From assembly GCA_016708785.1 (NCBI GenBank), contig JADJFC010000016.1, positions 252,683 to 316,682 of the forward strand: a stretch of DNA of 64,000 nucleotides, given 5' to 3'. Below the pieces are notes generated by a model. The model did not search any database. It was not told where the DNA came from and worked only from the letters and a program-made list of their open reading frames with translations. Shown piece by piece: positions 39,994 through 52,862 of this stretch (position 1 is its first letter; the number at the start of each line of letters is the position of its first letter). The position numbers and the translations under genes were made by a program. Origin of the DNA: Bacteroidota bacterium. Lineage in GTDB: Bacteria; Bacteroidota; Bacteroidia; AKYH767-A; 2013-40CM-41-45.

Positions 39994-42026
39994 ATGAAAA
40001 CAATTTTTTTTTCTGCAATCATGTTAATATTCTTCAGCATTCAGATACATGCTCAACAGTGGAATGAATTAAATGGAATTGGTTCGGCCAACCTCAATCA
40101 AAGATCCCTATTCCCAAAGAAAATGCTATTGCGTTTTCTACAACAAACAAATGCTATTACGGTACCGGTTGCTATACTGGCCTTATAGATCAACAATTTT
40201 TTTCTCAAATGAATGTCTATGACCCATCATCAGATACATGGGATACTATTGCAAACTTTCCGATTCCCCGAGCATCCTCAATTTCTTTCTCAATAAATGG
40301 TATTGGTTATGTCGGTTTAGGAAATGACGATACTAACGGTTTTAATGACCTTTGGAAGTATGATACATTAGGCAATGCTTGGATACAACTTGCTTCTCTC
40401 CCTTCGGTCGGTATCAGTGAGGCAAGTTGCTTTGTGTTGAATAACAAGGCTTATGTTGTGACTGGAAGAGATTCTGCATTTAACTATTCAAATGCTTGTT
40501 GGGAATATAATCCGACTCTTAATGTATGGATCCAAAAAAATAATTTCCCCGGCATAAAAAGGACAGGTGCTTTTGGAATGAATATAAATGGGAAAGGTTA
40601 TGTTGGTCTGGGGACAGACTCAATGTATAACTACTTAATAGACCTATGGGAATACGATGATATAAATGATTCCTGGATTCAAAAAACAAATTATTCAGGA
40701 TCGCCATCTTCAAAATATTTCAATTTCACATTGAATAATAAAGGTTTCATCCATACAACTTATAATGAATTCTGGCAATACGATCCAAGTCTTAACCTCT
40801 GGTCGCAAAAAACTAATATTCAAGATACAATTATTAATTATGCAGCAGGCTTCAATACTCTTAACAATGGCTATGTTTTATATAGTAACAATTACTCGAG
40901 ACCCGGTGGGACTATCTTATTAAAATATAATGAGGCAAGCGACACTTGGTCAACGGTTATTAATAATTCGTTTATTAGAAATACATGGAATAGCTCGATA
41001 ACGATTGGCAGTAAAGGATATAATGGAAACGATATATATGATGCGTCGACTGATCAATGGTTAACTGACACATCGAATACAAGTTGGTTATTTAGCATTA
41101 ATGGACTTGGATATGGAATTCGAAATAGTTTGTTTCAAAGTTATGATCCACTAACAAATTTATTTAGTATTAAAGCTCCTCTTGGATTTGCATCTGCAAC
41201 TCAGTTGTTTTCTATAGGAAACAAAGGGATATTGTGTTGTATTAGATACAACGACTTTCGTTCGACAAGTTTGGGAATATGATACTCAGACTGACAATTG
41301 GCAAATGAAAAACCCTCTACCTACCGACAGTTACGATTTTGCGTGCTTTTCAATAGGCGGTACAGGATATATTGGAAGTGGGTGGGACGACAACATTAGC
41401 TGGTCTACAACTACATTTTATTCATACGACCCAATTCAAGATTTGTGGACGCAAAAACCAGATCTACCTTTCACTAGTAGAGAATTTGCCTTGGGATTAG
41501 GTACATCTACCAAAGGATATATCGGATTTGGAGATGTTGCTACTGCACAATCTTCGGCTGTTCTTGGCGACATTTACGAATATGACCCTGTTTTTGAAAC
41601 GTGGAGAGCGCTACCATCGCTTTCACCAAGAAATGCAGCAGTTGGATTTATAATTAACGATCAGGTTTATTGTGGTGGAGGAAGAATCCCAAGTTCATAT
41701 TTCCCTTATGAATATTATGATTTTTATTCTCTCGATACAAGCACTTCAACAGCTATAAGCAATATACCGTTTGAAGCTGTTTCCTTTCTTGTATATCCTA
41801 ACCCAACAAGTGGAAGTTTAAAAATTGACTATTCATTAAAAAATAAATCAATAATTAAAATTGAACTTTTCAATATTCTTGGGGACAAAATAAAAATAAT
41901 TGCGGAAGAACTTAAAGATGCGGCAAGTATTCTACACAATCAGATTTAAATTTTCCCGCTGGTATGTACTTCCTTAAATTACAGGTTGGGGATACTTCAT
42001 CGATTAAAAAAATACTACTTGAGTAA
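39994..42026 (+). CDS. T9SS-exported Kelch-type beta-propeller protein (three frameshifts)
   Basis: Signal peptide 1-21 (MKTIFFSAIMLIFFSIQIHAQ is the whole leader). Kelch-like units repeat about every 50 residues: NVYDPSSDTWDTIANFP, GIGYVGLGNDDTNGFNDLWK, AYVVTGRDSAFNYSNACWEY, GKGYVGLGTDSMYNYLIDLW, GTGYIGSGWDDN and KGYIGFGDVATAQ. The C-terminal T9SS domain starts LVYPNPTSGSLKIDYSLK and, after an indel near 41935, finishes FPAGMYFLKLQVGD ... KKILLE at TAA 42024-42026. Pieces: 39994-40188, 40209-41282, 41305-41949; shifts near 40105, 41275 and 41935. About 675 residues when repaired. Secreted adhesin or sensor; no catalytic motif of galactose oxidase was seen. Confidence 0.8.
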
Positions 42027-42312
42027 CCCGAATTAGTTTTGCTAAGCCTATTTCATTATCAACCGTATTAGGATTATTAATCAAGAAATTCTAGTTTAAA
42101 TTGGCCCGAAAAAACGGGAAGCTGACAACATGATGTCCAAGAAATTGGATCTAAAATTAGTTTTCGTAATTGATTAAAAATGTTATATTTTTGCAACTAT
42201 ATATAAAAGTCTTTTGATTGGTAACGGACCTTCTCACGATGCTTCTAACTAAATATTGATTATTGGAATGTAATAAATAGTAATTTTAGAATTATCAAAA
42301 ACATACAAAAAA

Positions 42313-44862
42313 TTGAAAAATAGACTCCTTCTTCTGGCCATTCTCTTTAATTGCATTTTACCTTATTCGGCAAGTGCTTGTTTGCCTACAGCGATTATTT
42401 CTGCAAGCCCCTCAAATATTATATGCGCAGGAACATCTGTTGATTTTACCTCTACTACGACTTATGGTGGTACCGGCCCCGTAATTCAATGGTATGTTAA
42501 TGGAATTTCAACAGGTCAGTTTGGTCCTTCATTTTCAACGGCATCTTTAAACAATAGTGATATTGTTTACTGCATCCTTACGAGCAATGAGCCATGTGCT
42601 AATCCAACAACAGTTGTATCCAACTCTATCCAAATGTTGGTAAGCACAAGTGGATCTTCTTTATCAAACGGATTACTTGCGTGGTATCCTTTGGATGCTA
42701 ATGCAATTGATAATAGTGGAAATGGTTTTAATGGAAATATTCAGGGAGCTATTTCTACAACTGATAGATTCAATGCTTCCAATCATGCTTTTCAATTTGA
42801 TGGAACAGGTACAAATATAACAATAGGCGATCCTGCGGGAAATTGATAATTTCAGTACAGGGCTTAGTGTAGCTTCTTGGGTTTATCTTGGTGCTAATAA
42901 CGGAAATCAAGCCGCATTTGTATCAAAGTGGTCGTTTAATATTGTAGATGATCAATATCTGTTATTTATGTTGAACAACAAACCGAATTTTGCAACAGGA
43001 AATTTCACTACAGGTGCAAGTGGAGCACAATCTGCGAGCACTCTCAATGATTCAACATGGTATCATGTAGTTGGGACTTGGGATAATACAGGTAGAACTT
43101 CAGTATATATAAATGGAGCACTTAGTGTTTCTACTGTAATCGCAAACTTCAATGTAATTAACGATACGTCTTCAAGGCCTCTTCGGATTGGTACGCAAGA
43201 CACAACCTACCGTGCATTTAAAGGTAAAATAGATGATGTGAGAATATACAGCAGATCACTGAACGCTCAAGAAATTTCAAATCTGTATAATGGAACTGTC
43301 AGTACTTTTGCAACTATTTCCATTAATGCATCGACTAATAATATTTGCTCCGGTTCACCTGTAACTTTTAACTCAACCATTACAGGCGGGGGATCTACTC
43401 CGGTATATCAGTGGCTTGTAAATGGAGTACAAGTTGGGACGAATTCATCTTCATTCACCAGTTACGGTTTAGCAAATGGAGATATAGTAAGTTGTCGATT
43501 GATCAGCAGTGATCCATGCATCAGTCCAAATACTGTATTATCAAATGCAGTGACAATGGTGGTGAATCAAAGTTTAACACAAAGCGTATCAATAAGTGTT
43601 TTATCAAATACAATTTGCACAAATGATCAAGCTACTTTTGCTGCAACTTTCACTGCCGGACTAACTAATCCTTCCTTGCAATGGAAGATAAATGGAGTGG
43701 CAATTTCGGTGCAACAGGTGCTTTTTTTATTACAAGTACTCTTCAAAACAACGATGTTATTACATGTGAACTTATTAGTCAGACTTCTTGCGTTTCACCA
43801 ACTACAGCGGTTTCAAATTCAATTACAATGACTGTATTAGGATCCGTTACTCCTACTGTGAGTATTTCGGCATCTGCAACAAGTATTTGTCCTGGGACTG
43901 AGGTTACATTTACAGCTGCGCCTGTAAATGGCGGCGGCAGCCCCTCTTATGTTTGGTATATAAATGGGACAATACAAAGTGGCATGACAACCAGTGTTTT
44001 TGCAACAACTGCTCTTCAAAACAATGACATTGTAACTTGTGAGCTTACCAGCAGCTTACCATGCGCATCAACTTCAACTGTAATTTCTAATGACGTTCAG
44101 ATATCAGTAACAAATTCAATCACCCCTCAAATTTCAATTGCCGGAAACTCAGCAACAGTTTGTTTTGGTGATACTGCAGAGTTTACTGCCACTTTCAACA
44201 ACGGTGGGTCCAGTCCACTATTACAATGGTACTTAAATAGTAGCCCTATTGGCTCCGGTCTTACGGTTATTTCGCTACCAAATTTAGTGAATGGTGATAT
44301 AGTATATTGTGAATTGACCAGCAATGATGCATGTGCAAGTCCGGTAATGGTAACGTCCAACTTAGCAACTATTACAGTAACTTCTCCAATTGCGCCTCAA
44401 ATAAGTTTTACGAGTGATTGGCTATATTCTACAACTGCTCTTAGCTATCAATGGTACCTGAATGGAAGTTTAATACCAGGTGCAACTCAGGATTCATATT
44501 ACCCAACAGTTCCGGGTTTTTATCAAGTTTCAGTTGTCGATGTTAATGGCTGTTCGGCCATTTCTACTCTTTGGTGTAAGCAGCGTAGGAATCGAAGAAG
44601 AGATTCAAGAAGCAAAAATATTCGTTTATATCCTAATCCTATCAGCAATGAAGCATCCTTAGAAATACCGGCCCATCAGCAAATGCAAATTGAACTTTAT
44701 TCAATTGAAGGAAAATTGCTGAAAATTTTATACAATGGTGCAAGCCTAAGTGAGCCCATATCGCTCCCTATTTCTACCTCAGATCTTATAAATGGCGTCT
44801 ATTTTATTGTTGTTAAAGAACAACGCTCGGAGTTCTCATTAAAAATTATTGTAATTCATTGA
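42313..44862 (+). CDS. T9SS-exported LamG and Ig-like repeat protein (frameshifted)
   Basis: Starts at a TTG (42313, MKNRLLLLAILFNCILPYSAS) with a signal peptide; an ATG may be lost to a base error. Order: one Ig-like unit (ISASPSNIICAGTSVDFTST), a LamG domain (LLAWYPLDANAIDNSGNG ... WYHVVGTWDNTGRTSVYING ... KIDDVRIYSRSLNAQEI), then four or five more Ig-like units of about 95 residues (pattern SxCxGxxVTF, YxWxxNG, NNDxVxCELxSxxxC), and a T9SS sorting domain (IRLYPNPISNEASLEIPAHQ). Shifts occur near 42840 and 43700, plus a compensating pair at 44567-44622 that garbles the usual VGIEE linker. About 845 residues. Surface adhesin, probably carbohydrate- or protein-binding. Confidence 0.8.
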
Positions 44863-44870
44863 TCAAAAAT

Positions 44871-46276
44871 TTAATATCGTTCAATGTCTTCCGTTTTATC
44901 TTTCTTCGGAGGAGACTTAACACCTTTTTTAAGCCAACAGAAATTAAGTCCAAAATTTAAATGTGTTAACTTACCGGATAATGGTTGTATTGTTCCAAAA
45001 AGATTATCAGAAAGAATAAAAAAGTTCAATGTTTGAAGCTGCATTACTAGTCCGCCACCAAAGGAATATATGTTGTCGTATTGTCTTGCAAAATTTAAAT
45101 CCAGCGAAATATGTGTTCCAAGTTTATGCCGCACTAATAAAGTTGCGGAAGGCAGGATTTCACCTTGAAAATATGTTCCTCTTAGAGCAAGTGTAGCGAA
45201 GGTTTTTTTACCCAGCTTGTGATCGGCGCAAAGTATATACCGACTAGCCAATGAAGTGGAATACGAATTATAAGTTTTTACCGGTTTAAAGGAGTTCTCC
45301 AGCGAATCAAGGAAGTCGATTGTATCACTTGTTGAATGCAGAAACTCATCAAGTCCAACTCCGGAGAATGAATAAATGCCATTATCTAAATGACTATTTA
45401 TTGGAGCTGTATTCCAGGTAATTTTCCAATGTCAAGTGCATCAAAACTAAATACCCATTTCTCATTCATATTGAATGACACTCCAAAATTCGCAGCCCAT
45501 CCACCATTATCGGTATTTGTCAGATAACTCTGCATACTTGTCGAGCTATATCCATCCGGATTATTTATTGGTGATGACGCATTGATAACTAAATCCGATT
45601 CAAGCTGTAATTTATAATTAGTTGCATCTGTATAAGCTGAAAGTTTTGATGATTTACTTGAAATGTTTTCTATTCCATAGAGCCGTTTAATTCGAACTCC
45701 CGCACTCCATTTTTTATTGATCTGTCGTGTCATGCCAAATCCGATTTCCCAAAAATGAGACGCATCTAATTTACAATCGGCGTAATCAATAGTCTGCCCT
45801 AGAAATGCGGCATTCCCTTTGTAAAGGAGGTTCATTAAATCATCGGAATATTGGAAAAGAATTGGCAATCGCTCCGTTAAATTGAATGAAAAATAATTTT
45901 TATTTGATCGGAATCCAAACGATAACAAGTCAAGACTATAATCTAATGCCAAAGTGTTATTAGCATTCAGATTATCAAGTAAGGTAGGTACATTGATATA
46001 GGCGTTTTCATTTTGTTTTGAATGCGCTTCTAGATAATTTAGTCCGTCATTTGTAAGATTGATATTTACATCTGAAATAAATGGCATTCCAAAATAATAT
46101 ATGTTTTTAGGAAAAATCGAAGGTCGATATATTATCGATTGAGCAATTTCAGGTATATATGGTAATTGGGTATTTGCCTGAGCATGAAGCTCACTCTGAA
46201 ATAATATCAAAGCTCCTCCGCACAATAAAGCAGGGAGTTTTAGTGAACGCTTAAATATTTTTTTATTTAGTTTCAT
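44871..46276 (-). CDS. DUF5723 family outer-membrane beta-barrel protein (one frameshift)
   Basis: Signal peptide at 46276 (KLPALLCGGALILFQSELHAQ). Early motif YYFGMPFISDVNINLTNDGL, then NTLALDYSLDLLSFGFRSNK, NYFSFNLTERLPILFQYSDD, LMNLLYKGNAAFLGQTID, GVRIKRLYGIENI, all as in DUF5723 porin-like proteins. A shift near 45410 changes GKLPGIQLQ to the expected TWNTAPINSHLDNGIYSFSG; the frame then stays open through LASRYILCADHKLGKKTFAT and LNFGLNFCWLKKG to 44871. About 465 residues of alternating beta strands; probably an outer-membrane channel or structural barrel. Its ATG overlaps the stop of the upstream lipoprotein gene by 4 bases (ATGA). Confidence 0.85.
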
Positions 46277-47876
46277 TTGATATTAACCCTTGCTCGGACT
46301 CCAATTTTTATATCAAGTGTATTTGATTCCAAAACCTTTATACTATTTTGAGGGGCATTATTTGTAGTCAGGCGAGAAACGATCATCACTTTTGTAGCTT
46401 CTGAAATTCGCATTAATCGAGAATTTACTACTACTTCGTCATGTATATGGTGCGTTGGTGTGACGGCAACACCACTTGAGTTAACAGTTGCAGATTCAAT
46501 GATCAAATCCTCAGGGTGAAGCAAAAGAGAGTCCAGAGCAATATAATTTGAATCCATGAAATAGATTTGAGTATAGGCATTCAAAGGAAATCCGTTAAAT
46601 GCTTCAACCCGAAAAATAGCAGTATCAATATTTTCTGCATCGTTTAAATCAAAGTCGCTCGTATCAGTTACCGTGAATCGTTTTGACCATCCTTCAATGG
46701 GGGTTTTTGTAATTAAGTTAGCTGAAAAATAACTGGAATCTGTTATGAAATTTCCTACGCTTGGATTTCCTGTATTTGTTCCTGCATCCGCACCATAAAT
46801 TATATAGCCGGGATGTTGTGAATAAGCAGTTGCGATATTACTATTTTGAGAGTTTACAACCAGACTATCCGATACTACCTGACCAACATATGATGCGCCT
46901 GAAATAATTTTAGGGTTTGGAAATGGTGGATTTATTGTAAAGTGTAATTGGCTGACCGCTGTTTGTTATAGGTTGAATCAAAATATTCGTAAGTCTCACA
47001 GGCATTCCAATGCTATTCTGAAACTCAATTTTTAATGTGGGATTTGTCAATGAGAATGTATCGTTAGGGTTGTCATTTAACAAATCAATTTGTGCCGAAT
47101 CAACCGGAATTGGAAATTGATTGTCACCGAAATATCCGGCAGCAAAAGAATATTCAAGAGAATCAAAGTTTGCAGAAAAATTCAATCCGGTACCTGGTAA
47201 TGGTGTGCCTGTTCCTGTATTCGTATAAGTAATTCCATACAGTATTTGAAGACTGCTTGGATTAGAAGTAGAAGTGAAATTTAATTTATAGCCATTAAGG
47301 TCACTCAATGAAAATGTATACGATGAAGTTGTCCCGTTTGACTGGTTAAATGAAATTGTTTTATTAAAGGACACTCCATTTTTTGTTGCTGCAGGAATTA
47401 AAATATTAAGGGTACCCTGTCGAGGTAAACTATTAAAAATTGAGACCTCAAGGTTCCTCTTTTAAGAAACATACTATCCAGCCTTTGTCCTGAACCAAGA
47501 CTAAAAGGGAAATTATGATTTATTATTGCGGAATAACTACCCGTCTGACTCAATGTTTGAATATTAGTTGCCGATAGTAGTGTCTCCCGGAATCTAACTG
47601 TGCCGGAACAATAAAGCAAGACGCCCCATTTTTGTAAAAAACCGAGCTTTTAGAGAGAATAAAAATATTTCCTGAATTATCAATATAAAAATCTGCTGAA
47701 TTCGAAATATCCAACAAATCGTGAATATCTACATTAGTACTTAGAATTGGCACTCCAATGTCGGCTGTCCAACCGGTAAATTCAAGATTTTTCAAATACA
47801 AGTCATCTTCCTTAATACAAGAAAATAAACTCAAAATGACCAAAAGAAACAAAGGGGTTTTCAACTGCTTGAACAT
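46273..47876 (-). CDS. Lipoprotein partner of the DUF5723 barrel (several frameshifts)
   Basis: Lipoprotein signal at 47876 (KQLKTPLFLLVILSLFSC, Cys about 20). The mature part is beta-rich: YLKNLEFTGWTADIGVPILS, FYIDNSGNIFIL, SLEYSFAAGYFGDNQFPIPV, LTNILIQPITNSGQPITLYN, ALDSLLLHPEDLIIESATVN, ending LDIKIGVRARVNIK at 46273. Open pieces are 47550-47876, 47398-47619, 46910-47374 and 46273-46584, with shifts between them. About 530 residues when repaired. The 4-base overlap with the DUF5723 gene and the same order in related genomes (recalled, not checked) suggest a periplasm-facing lipoprotein that works with the barrel. Confidence 0.65.
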
Positions 47877-48150
47877 TATTTTTTTAATACCTAAAGATAA
47901 AATAAGATGCCATTGCCGGACTAAAATCCCGGTTTGCGCTCCCGCATATTACGCAATAATAATAACTATTCATCACAATACACACTCAAATTAAGGTGTG
48001 AGTAGTAATTTCAATTAAATTAATGCTAATTTATGAAAATTAAACGGCTATAATATTTTAATTAATTGTTTGATTGCTATCAAAAATTCATTAAAATTGA
48101 GCTACATTCAAATAATTAAATTTAAACAATAACCCAACATCTCAAATCTT

Positions 48151-49128
48151 ATGAAGATTTTAATTACACGCATCGCCATTTGTTATTCACTATTCTTCCT
48201 ATTTGGAGGCTCCAAGTAAAGGTCAATCTTCTTTTTGCAATGTTCAAAAAGAAACAATTCAGGAAGTTCTTAATTCAAGAAAAGGGAGTTCAGTTGAATA
48301 TTCTGAAAATGTTACTACAGGCATCGCTTTTCTTTTAAGCACTGAGTGTGATACAGCACTTAATTATTTTACGGCTGCGCTGAAAGTAAATCAGACACCT
48401 TCTTTATCTAAATTAATTTCAGATATGAGCAAAGGTTCACATGCTGCTTCATCACCACCTCCAAGTGCTGCTGCACCAGTTGCTGCCGGTTCAGTCAACA
48501 ACAGTTCTTCGGATGAAAAAAAAGAAAATAAAAATACTGTTGAGGCAACCTCAAATCCCCCTACGAATTCGACTGAAACCCCTTCTCCTACAAATGAACG
48601 GACAACTTCTAACAAAAGTTTTACTGAAGAAGAATTAGGTGCTTTTCAGTCTAAAGGTTTAATGAAGGTGAAGAAATTAATGGATTATTTAGAGGTCATC
48701 GCACAAAAATCAACACCACAAACTACCGCTAATTCTACAATTGAAAGCGCAATTGGTTTATTTGATAGTGAAAATCGTGTAGTTGGAGTAACTAGTACAA
48801 GTCGCCCGGAGGAAGAGAATATCCAGTTCGCACTTACCTGACGCGCCTACGTATGATGAACTATGAAAAAGTTGTAATTGAAGCTGCTGCTTTTACTTAT
48901 GTAAGGTCTTTTGTGCAAGGGCCAGATGGAAATTATTATGGTATCGCAAGATTCCGTCAGAGCTTTACCGGTTACCGTGAAAATAAACCTCTTTACAGCG
49001 ATGTTACAACAAAAACTGTTGCCGTTGTACTAAAACCCTATCAAAAAGCGATTGAGGGAGAATCTATTGAACTATGGGACGTCTTTTTGGGCGACATTAG
49101 TGTTCAAAGTATAGATAAGGGCAAGTAA
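48151..49128 (+). CDS. Exported protein, first gene of the TPR operon (two frameshifts)
   Basis: The ATG at 48151 starts a signal peptide (MKILITRIAICYSLFF); an indel near 48203 leads to APSKGQSSFCNVQKETIQEV, then ENVTTGIAFLLSTECDTALN, a low-complexity Ser/Pro/Ala/Asn/Thr linker (about 95-150), and KSFTEEELGAFQSKGLMKVK. A second indel near 48838 (NIQ..HLPDAPTYDELMN) joins the C-terminal domain AAAFTYVRSFVQGPDGNYYG, IARFRQSFTGYRENKPLYSD, ending 49128. About 325 residues. No known family. Next gene starts 4 bases after the stop. Periplasmic or surface role inferred from the signal. Confidence 0.6.
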
Positions 49129-49132
49129 AAAA

Positions 49133-49981
49133 ATGAAGTTATCGGTACTTGCTTCCCTTTTTTCTTTTTCTTTAATATCGAATGCACAACAACTACAAAC
49201 AGCAGACCTAACGGAAAATTTTGCGTTGTCCGTTCAGACTATTGATGATTTTTGTGATCGATTCAATCTCGAGCCAAAGACACCTGCATTCCAATATCTT
49301 CAAGAAAATTACCCGGATTTTAAATTTGATAGAAAAACGATTATTTTTTCACTCTTTGACCAGGGGAACAGAAGTTTGGATGCAAATATTATTAATGAAT
49401 TTGCCACACAGTTTGAATCTGATTCAGCCACAAAGATTCGCTTTGAATTGCCCGGGTGGTATAGTGTACTACATTGTTTGGTGAAAATAAAGAATAAACT
49501 CCACAAGCTGGATTTAATAATGGAAATTGATAGTGTTCATTTACGTTCAGGCAGTATTGGTTATAAGTGGTCTATTCGGAGTGTGAAAGCTCCGTATATT
49601 CATACTCAGGATTCATTGTCAAAAAAGGACTCAACAGCTATTTACAAAGCATCTTCTGACTTTTTGCACCCAATGAGTCATGCCCTTAATTTTTTAAATA
49701 TTAAAAACATTTTTAGAAAAGGAATGACTCGATCTTATTTTGCTAAATAATCGGATTCACCGGATCTTGATTCACTTGTTTCTTTGATAGACAAATTACA
49801 ATTAAAGTATGTACAACTTGAATCGGTATCCTATCATATATTTCAGTTACCCGGTTGGATTGTGGAGGTAAATAATTTTGATCGGTTAACCAGAAATTCA
49901 GGTTGGCTGATCAGCAAACTACTTTCAGCCGATGAGAACGAAAAGAAAAAGTACATGCTGAGTAAGTTAAATATAAGATGA
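49133..49981 (+). CDS. Exported protein of the TPR operon, with one in-frame TAA
   Basis: Signal peptide 1-18 (KLSVLASLFSFSLISNAQ). The body: LTENFALSVQTIDDFCDRFN, LEPKTPAFQYLQENYPDFKF, RFELPGWYSVLHCLVKIKNK, YKWSIRSVKAPYIHTQDS, LHPMSHALNFLNIKNIFRKG. A TAA at 49748-49750 interrupts, but the same frame continues DSPDLDSLVSLIDKLQLKYV, YHIFQLPGWIVEVNNFDRLT, repeating the FQLPGW...V pattern of the first part, so the protein probably continues to TGA 49979-49981 (282 residues). Its final ATGA overlaps the start of the TPR gene. Resembles small periplasmic proteins of unknown function; no family recognised. Confidence 0.6.
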
Positions 49982-52820
49982 GAAATTATTTTAAGATACT
50001 TCTGATTTTAGTGTTTGCACTCTTAACTATGAGTACGAGGGGGCAAGATGCGCCTACCATAAGCAAATATGATGATGAAAGTATAAGGACATTCAATATT
50101 CCTGAATTATTAAAAAATTTCGAAAATGCTTTGAATATTATTAGCTATTCCGGTTCGGAAGCGATGGACATCAAAACAGTTAGTGACAATCTCATGCTTG
50201 ACGGCGAGTCGCCCCGAAGTTTTTATAACGATAAAGTTATAATAGAAAGCGACCTTAGCTATAATTCATACCTCAATAATACCAAAGAAGACTTGGCCGT
50301 TAAAGAATATCTCCTCGGCTTCAATGCACTGTATCCTAAAACACAAAAGCCAACAGTTTCATTTCATATTTTGAAAATCTCTGCACTGAAAAAGACAAAT
50401 TACTTTTTTTACAACGTATTATTCGAAAGTGCATTTAACAACAAAGATAATTCAGGCATTCAATATAAGACCCTTAATAGGATTGCGGAAATTCGACTTG
50501 AATATGACACTACTTGGAACGTATATATTCAAGCCATTCGTTTTGTGCCAAAAAATTTCAATATCGACAACAGTAGAAATAATTTTATTGGTTTTGTTGA
50601 AAAATATGATCAAACGACGGAATATAAAATGTCGCAGCTGGAATTAAGGAAGAATCAACAGAATGCAGAAAGAGTCAAAATCAATCAGATCATTGCCGAA
50701 GGCGATAATTTAGTTTTACAAGGAAGTTTTTTGTTAGCACTTGAAAAATACAAAGGTGCCTAGGCGAATGATACTTATAATGATGTTGTAAAGGAAAAAA
50801 TAGAAAATTGGGAGCAATTATTAGCTAGTCAAAATCGGGATAAAAATAAAGCAGAAGTTCTCCAACAAACTATTGATGGCTTAAAACAACAAACTTTAAA
50901 ATTGTTTTCCTGTTATTCCTTTGTAGCATGTAAACATTTACGGGACTCTCTCACTGTTTATTATAATCAAACAAAAGATTCTTTACTGAACTCTATCGGG
51001 AATCAACTAAGTGTAGTAATGCCTTTTATAGAAAAGGCCAGTATGTTTGAGAAGAAGAATGACTTTGAAGGATTATTGGAACTGTCGACAGAAATTGTCC
51101 GTTCTAAGAAAAATAATAACATAAAATTGGATGATTTGTTATTTGCGGAAGCTTTGTATCGTTCTGCGCTCGCATTTTATCTCATAGACAGTTCTGATTA
51201 TAAGAACATTTCTGAATTTGGAGAAGAAGCAATGAAAGTAACAGGTAAAGCACATGTATTATGTGGCGAGTTATTAGTTAGGGCTGGGCTAATCAATCAA
51301 AGGAATCGTTTGAAAGCTCTTGAATTAGCCACACAACTTGCAGATCGTTACCCGGATAATCCTGCTTTACGAGCACTCAGAGGAGAAGTTTTCTATAGTT
51401 TAAATGATCCGAAAGGTGCCATTCGCGAATATAAACTAGCCATTGATCTTAAATCATCAGACTCTGTAGTTTACATTGCGAAGTCTAGAATAGAAAATGA
51501 AACAAAACAATACGCAAGTAGTATTCTAACATGTGATGCCGGCTTGAAGCTATTTCCTTGTAATAATAATTTGTTTTACAACAAAATATTATCTGAAGAG
51601 CAATTAGGCCTCTATTACATGTGCGGAAATGATTTTGATTCCGCATTGAGTTGCGGACTAAATGGAGATAAAAAGGACACTATTGTCGAGCACGGAAAAT
51701 CTTACTATGAAAAAGGATTGTTTTATTTTGACAATAAGAATCTTGATAGTGCCATAACATATTTTGATAGATCTTATAAATTGAGCCGTAATCTGAGTGC
51801 TCTATTTTTCAGAGGTTATACGAATATGAAGGCTAATAAAAATAGTCAGGCGTTAGCCGATTTGAATAATCTTATCACTCGTGACTCCGCATTTAAGGAT
51901 GCATTCTACATGAGAGGACTTATTAATGCTACAGGGGGAGATCACAAATCAGCAATTTCTGATTTTGAAACTCAGATCAAATTGACTCCATCCTATTGGA
52001 AATCCTATGCTATGTGCGGGGCTTCACTTCAGGAACTTGGCCGATTTAAGGAGGCTGCGAAAATGTATGTTAATGCAAGTCAAATAAAATATACAGATAC
52101 AATTGTTGTTAAGGCAATTTGTGCATTTTATCTTGCCAATGAATATGAGCAAGCTATTAATCAGTCTGCAATTTATATTAACCAAATTAAAACTAAGTAT
52201 GGTCCAATTTATAAATACAAAGGAATGTCGGAATACAAAATAACTGCTTTTAAAGCTGCAAGAGAAGATCTAGCTACAGCATTGAATACTCTGTTTGAAG
52301 ATTACGAAACTAATCTTTTTATGGCGAAAAATGCTGTTGCATTAGGTGATGCAGAGCAGAGCGTTAGGTACGCTGAAAAAGCGAACCGGATTTGCAATGA
52401 TTGTCCGGAAGCGCTTGTTTGGTGGGGTATATGCATTATTGCTCACCAACAACCGTTGTTGACGGACTCGGGGATTAAAAAATTAAAAGTGCAATGGCTA
52501 TTGATCCTAAATTTAAAACAGCATCAAATCTTGCGTGGATTGCATATGGACAACTTATCAGCAGAAATGATATGTATGTTTTTCGTACGTCGCTAACAAT
52601 TGCAACCAATGTTGACCCCACAGACCCCGTTGTCTTATTTGTAAAAGCCTCTTCCCAGGCAGAATATCCGGATGAGCGTGCTTCTGCCATGAAGACTTTA
52701 GATCAGGCTTGCGCACTTGGCTTCTTCTATGAGCAATTAATTAAAAAGGATCCTCTATTACGTAATTGCAGAGACAATTTGGAATACAAGTCAATAAATA
52801 AACGTTATTTCAATGACTAA
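49978..52820 (+). CDS. Large exported TPR protein (one in-frame TAG, one frameshift)
   Basis: Signal peptide 1-22 (KILLILVFALLTMSTRGQ). The N-terminal domain (about 25-225) is of unknown type, also containing a LAVKEYLLGFNALYPKTQKP helix. A helical linker follows, and then 12 or more TPR-like helical hairpins: ALRALRGEVFYSLNDPKGAI, AITYFDRSYKLSRNLSALFF, QALADLNNLITRDSAFKDAF, YKYKGMSEYKITAFKAARED. A TAG at 50761-50763 interrupts the first and second parts in the same frame (KYKGA stop ANDTYNDVV). An indel near 52488 joins the tail MAIDPKFKTASNLAWIAYGQ to TAA about 52820. About 947 residues. Probably a periplasmic scaffold; first gene pair overlaps by 4 bases, so operon translation is coupled. 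Confidence 0.7.
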
Positions 52821-52862
52821 TTTTATCCCATACAATCTATTTTCTTTTGGGTAAAGTTTAAC

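Noticed and set aside
2350..50763. Alternative genetic code or programmed stop read-through
   Set aside because: Interrupting stops are both TAA and TAG, while the same stops end intact genes; no common context. Errors or point mutations are simpler.
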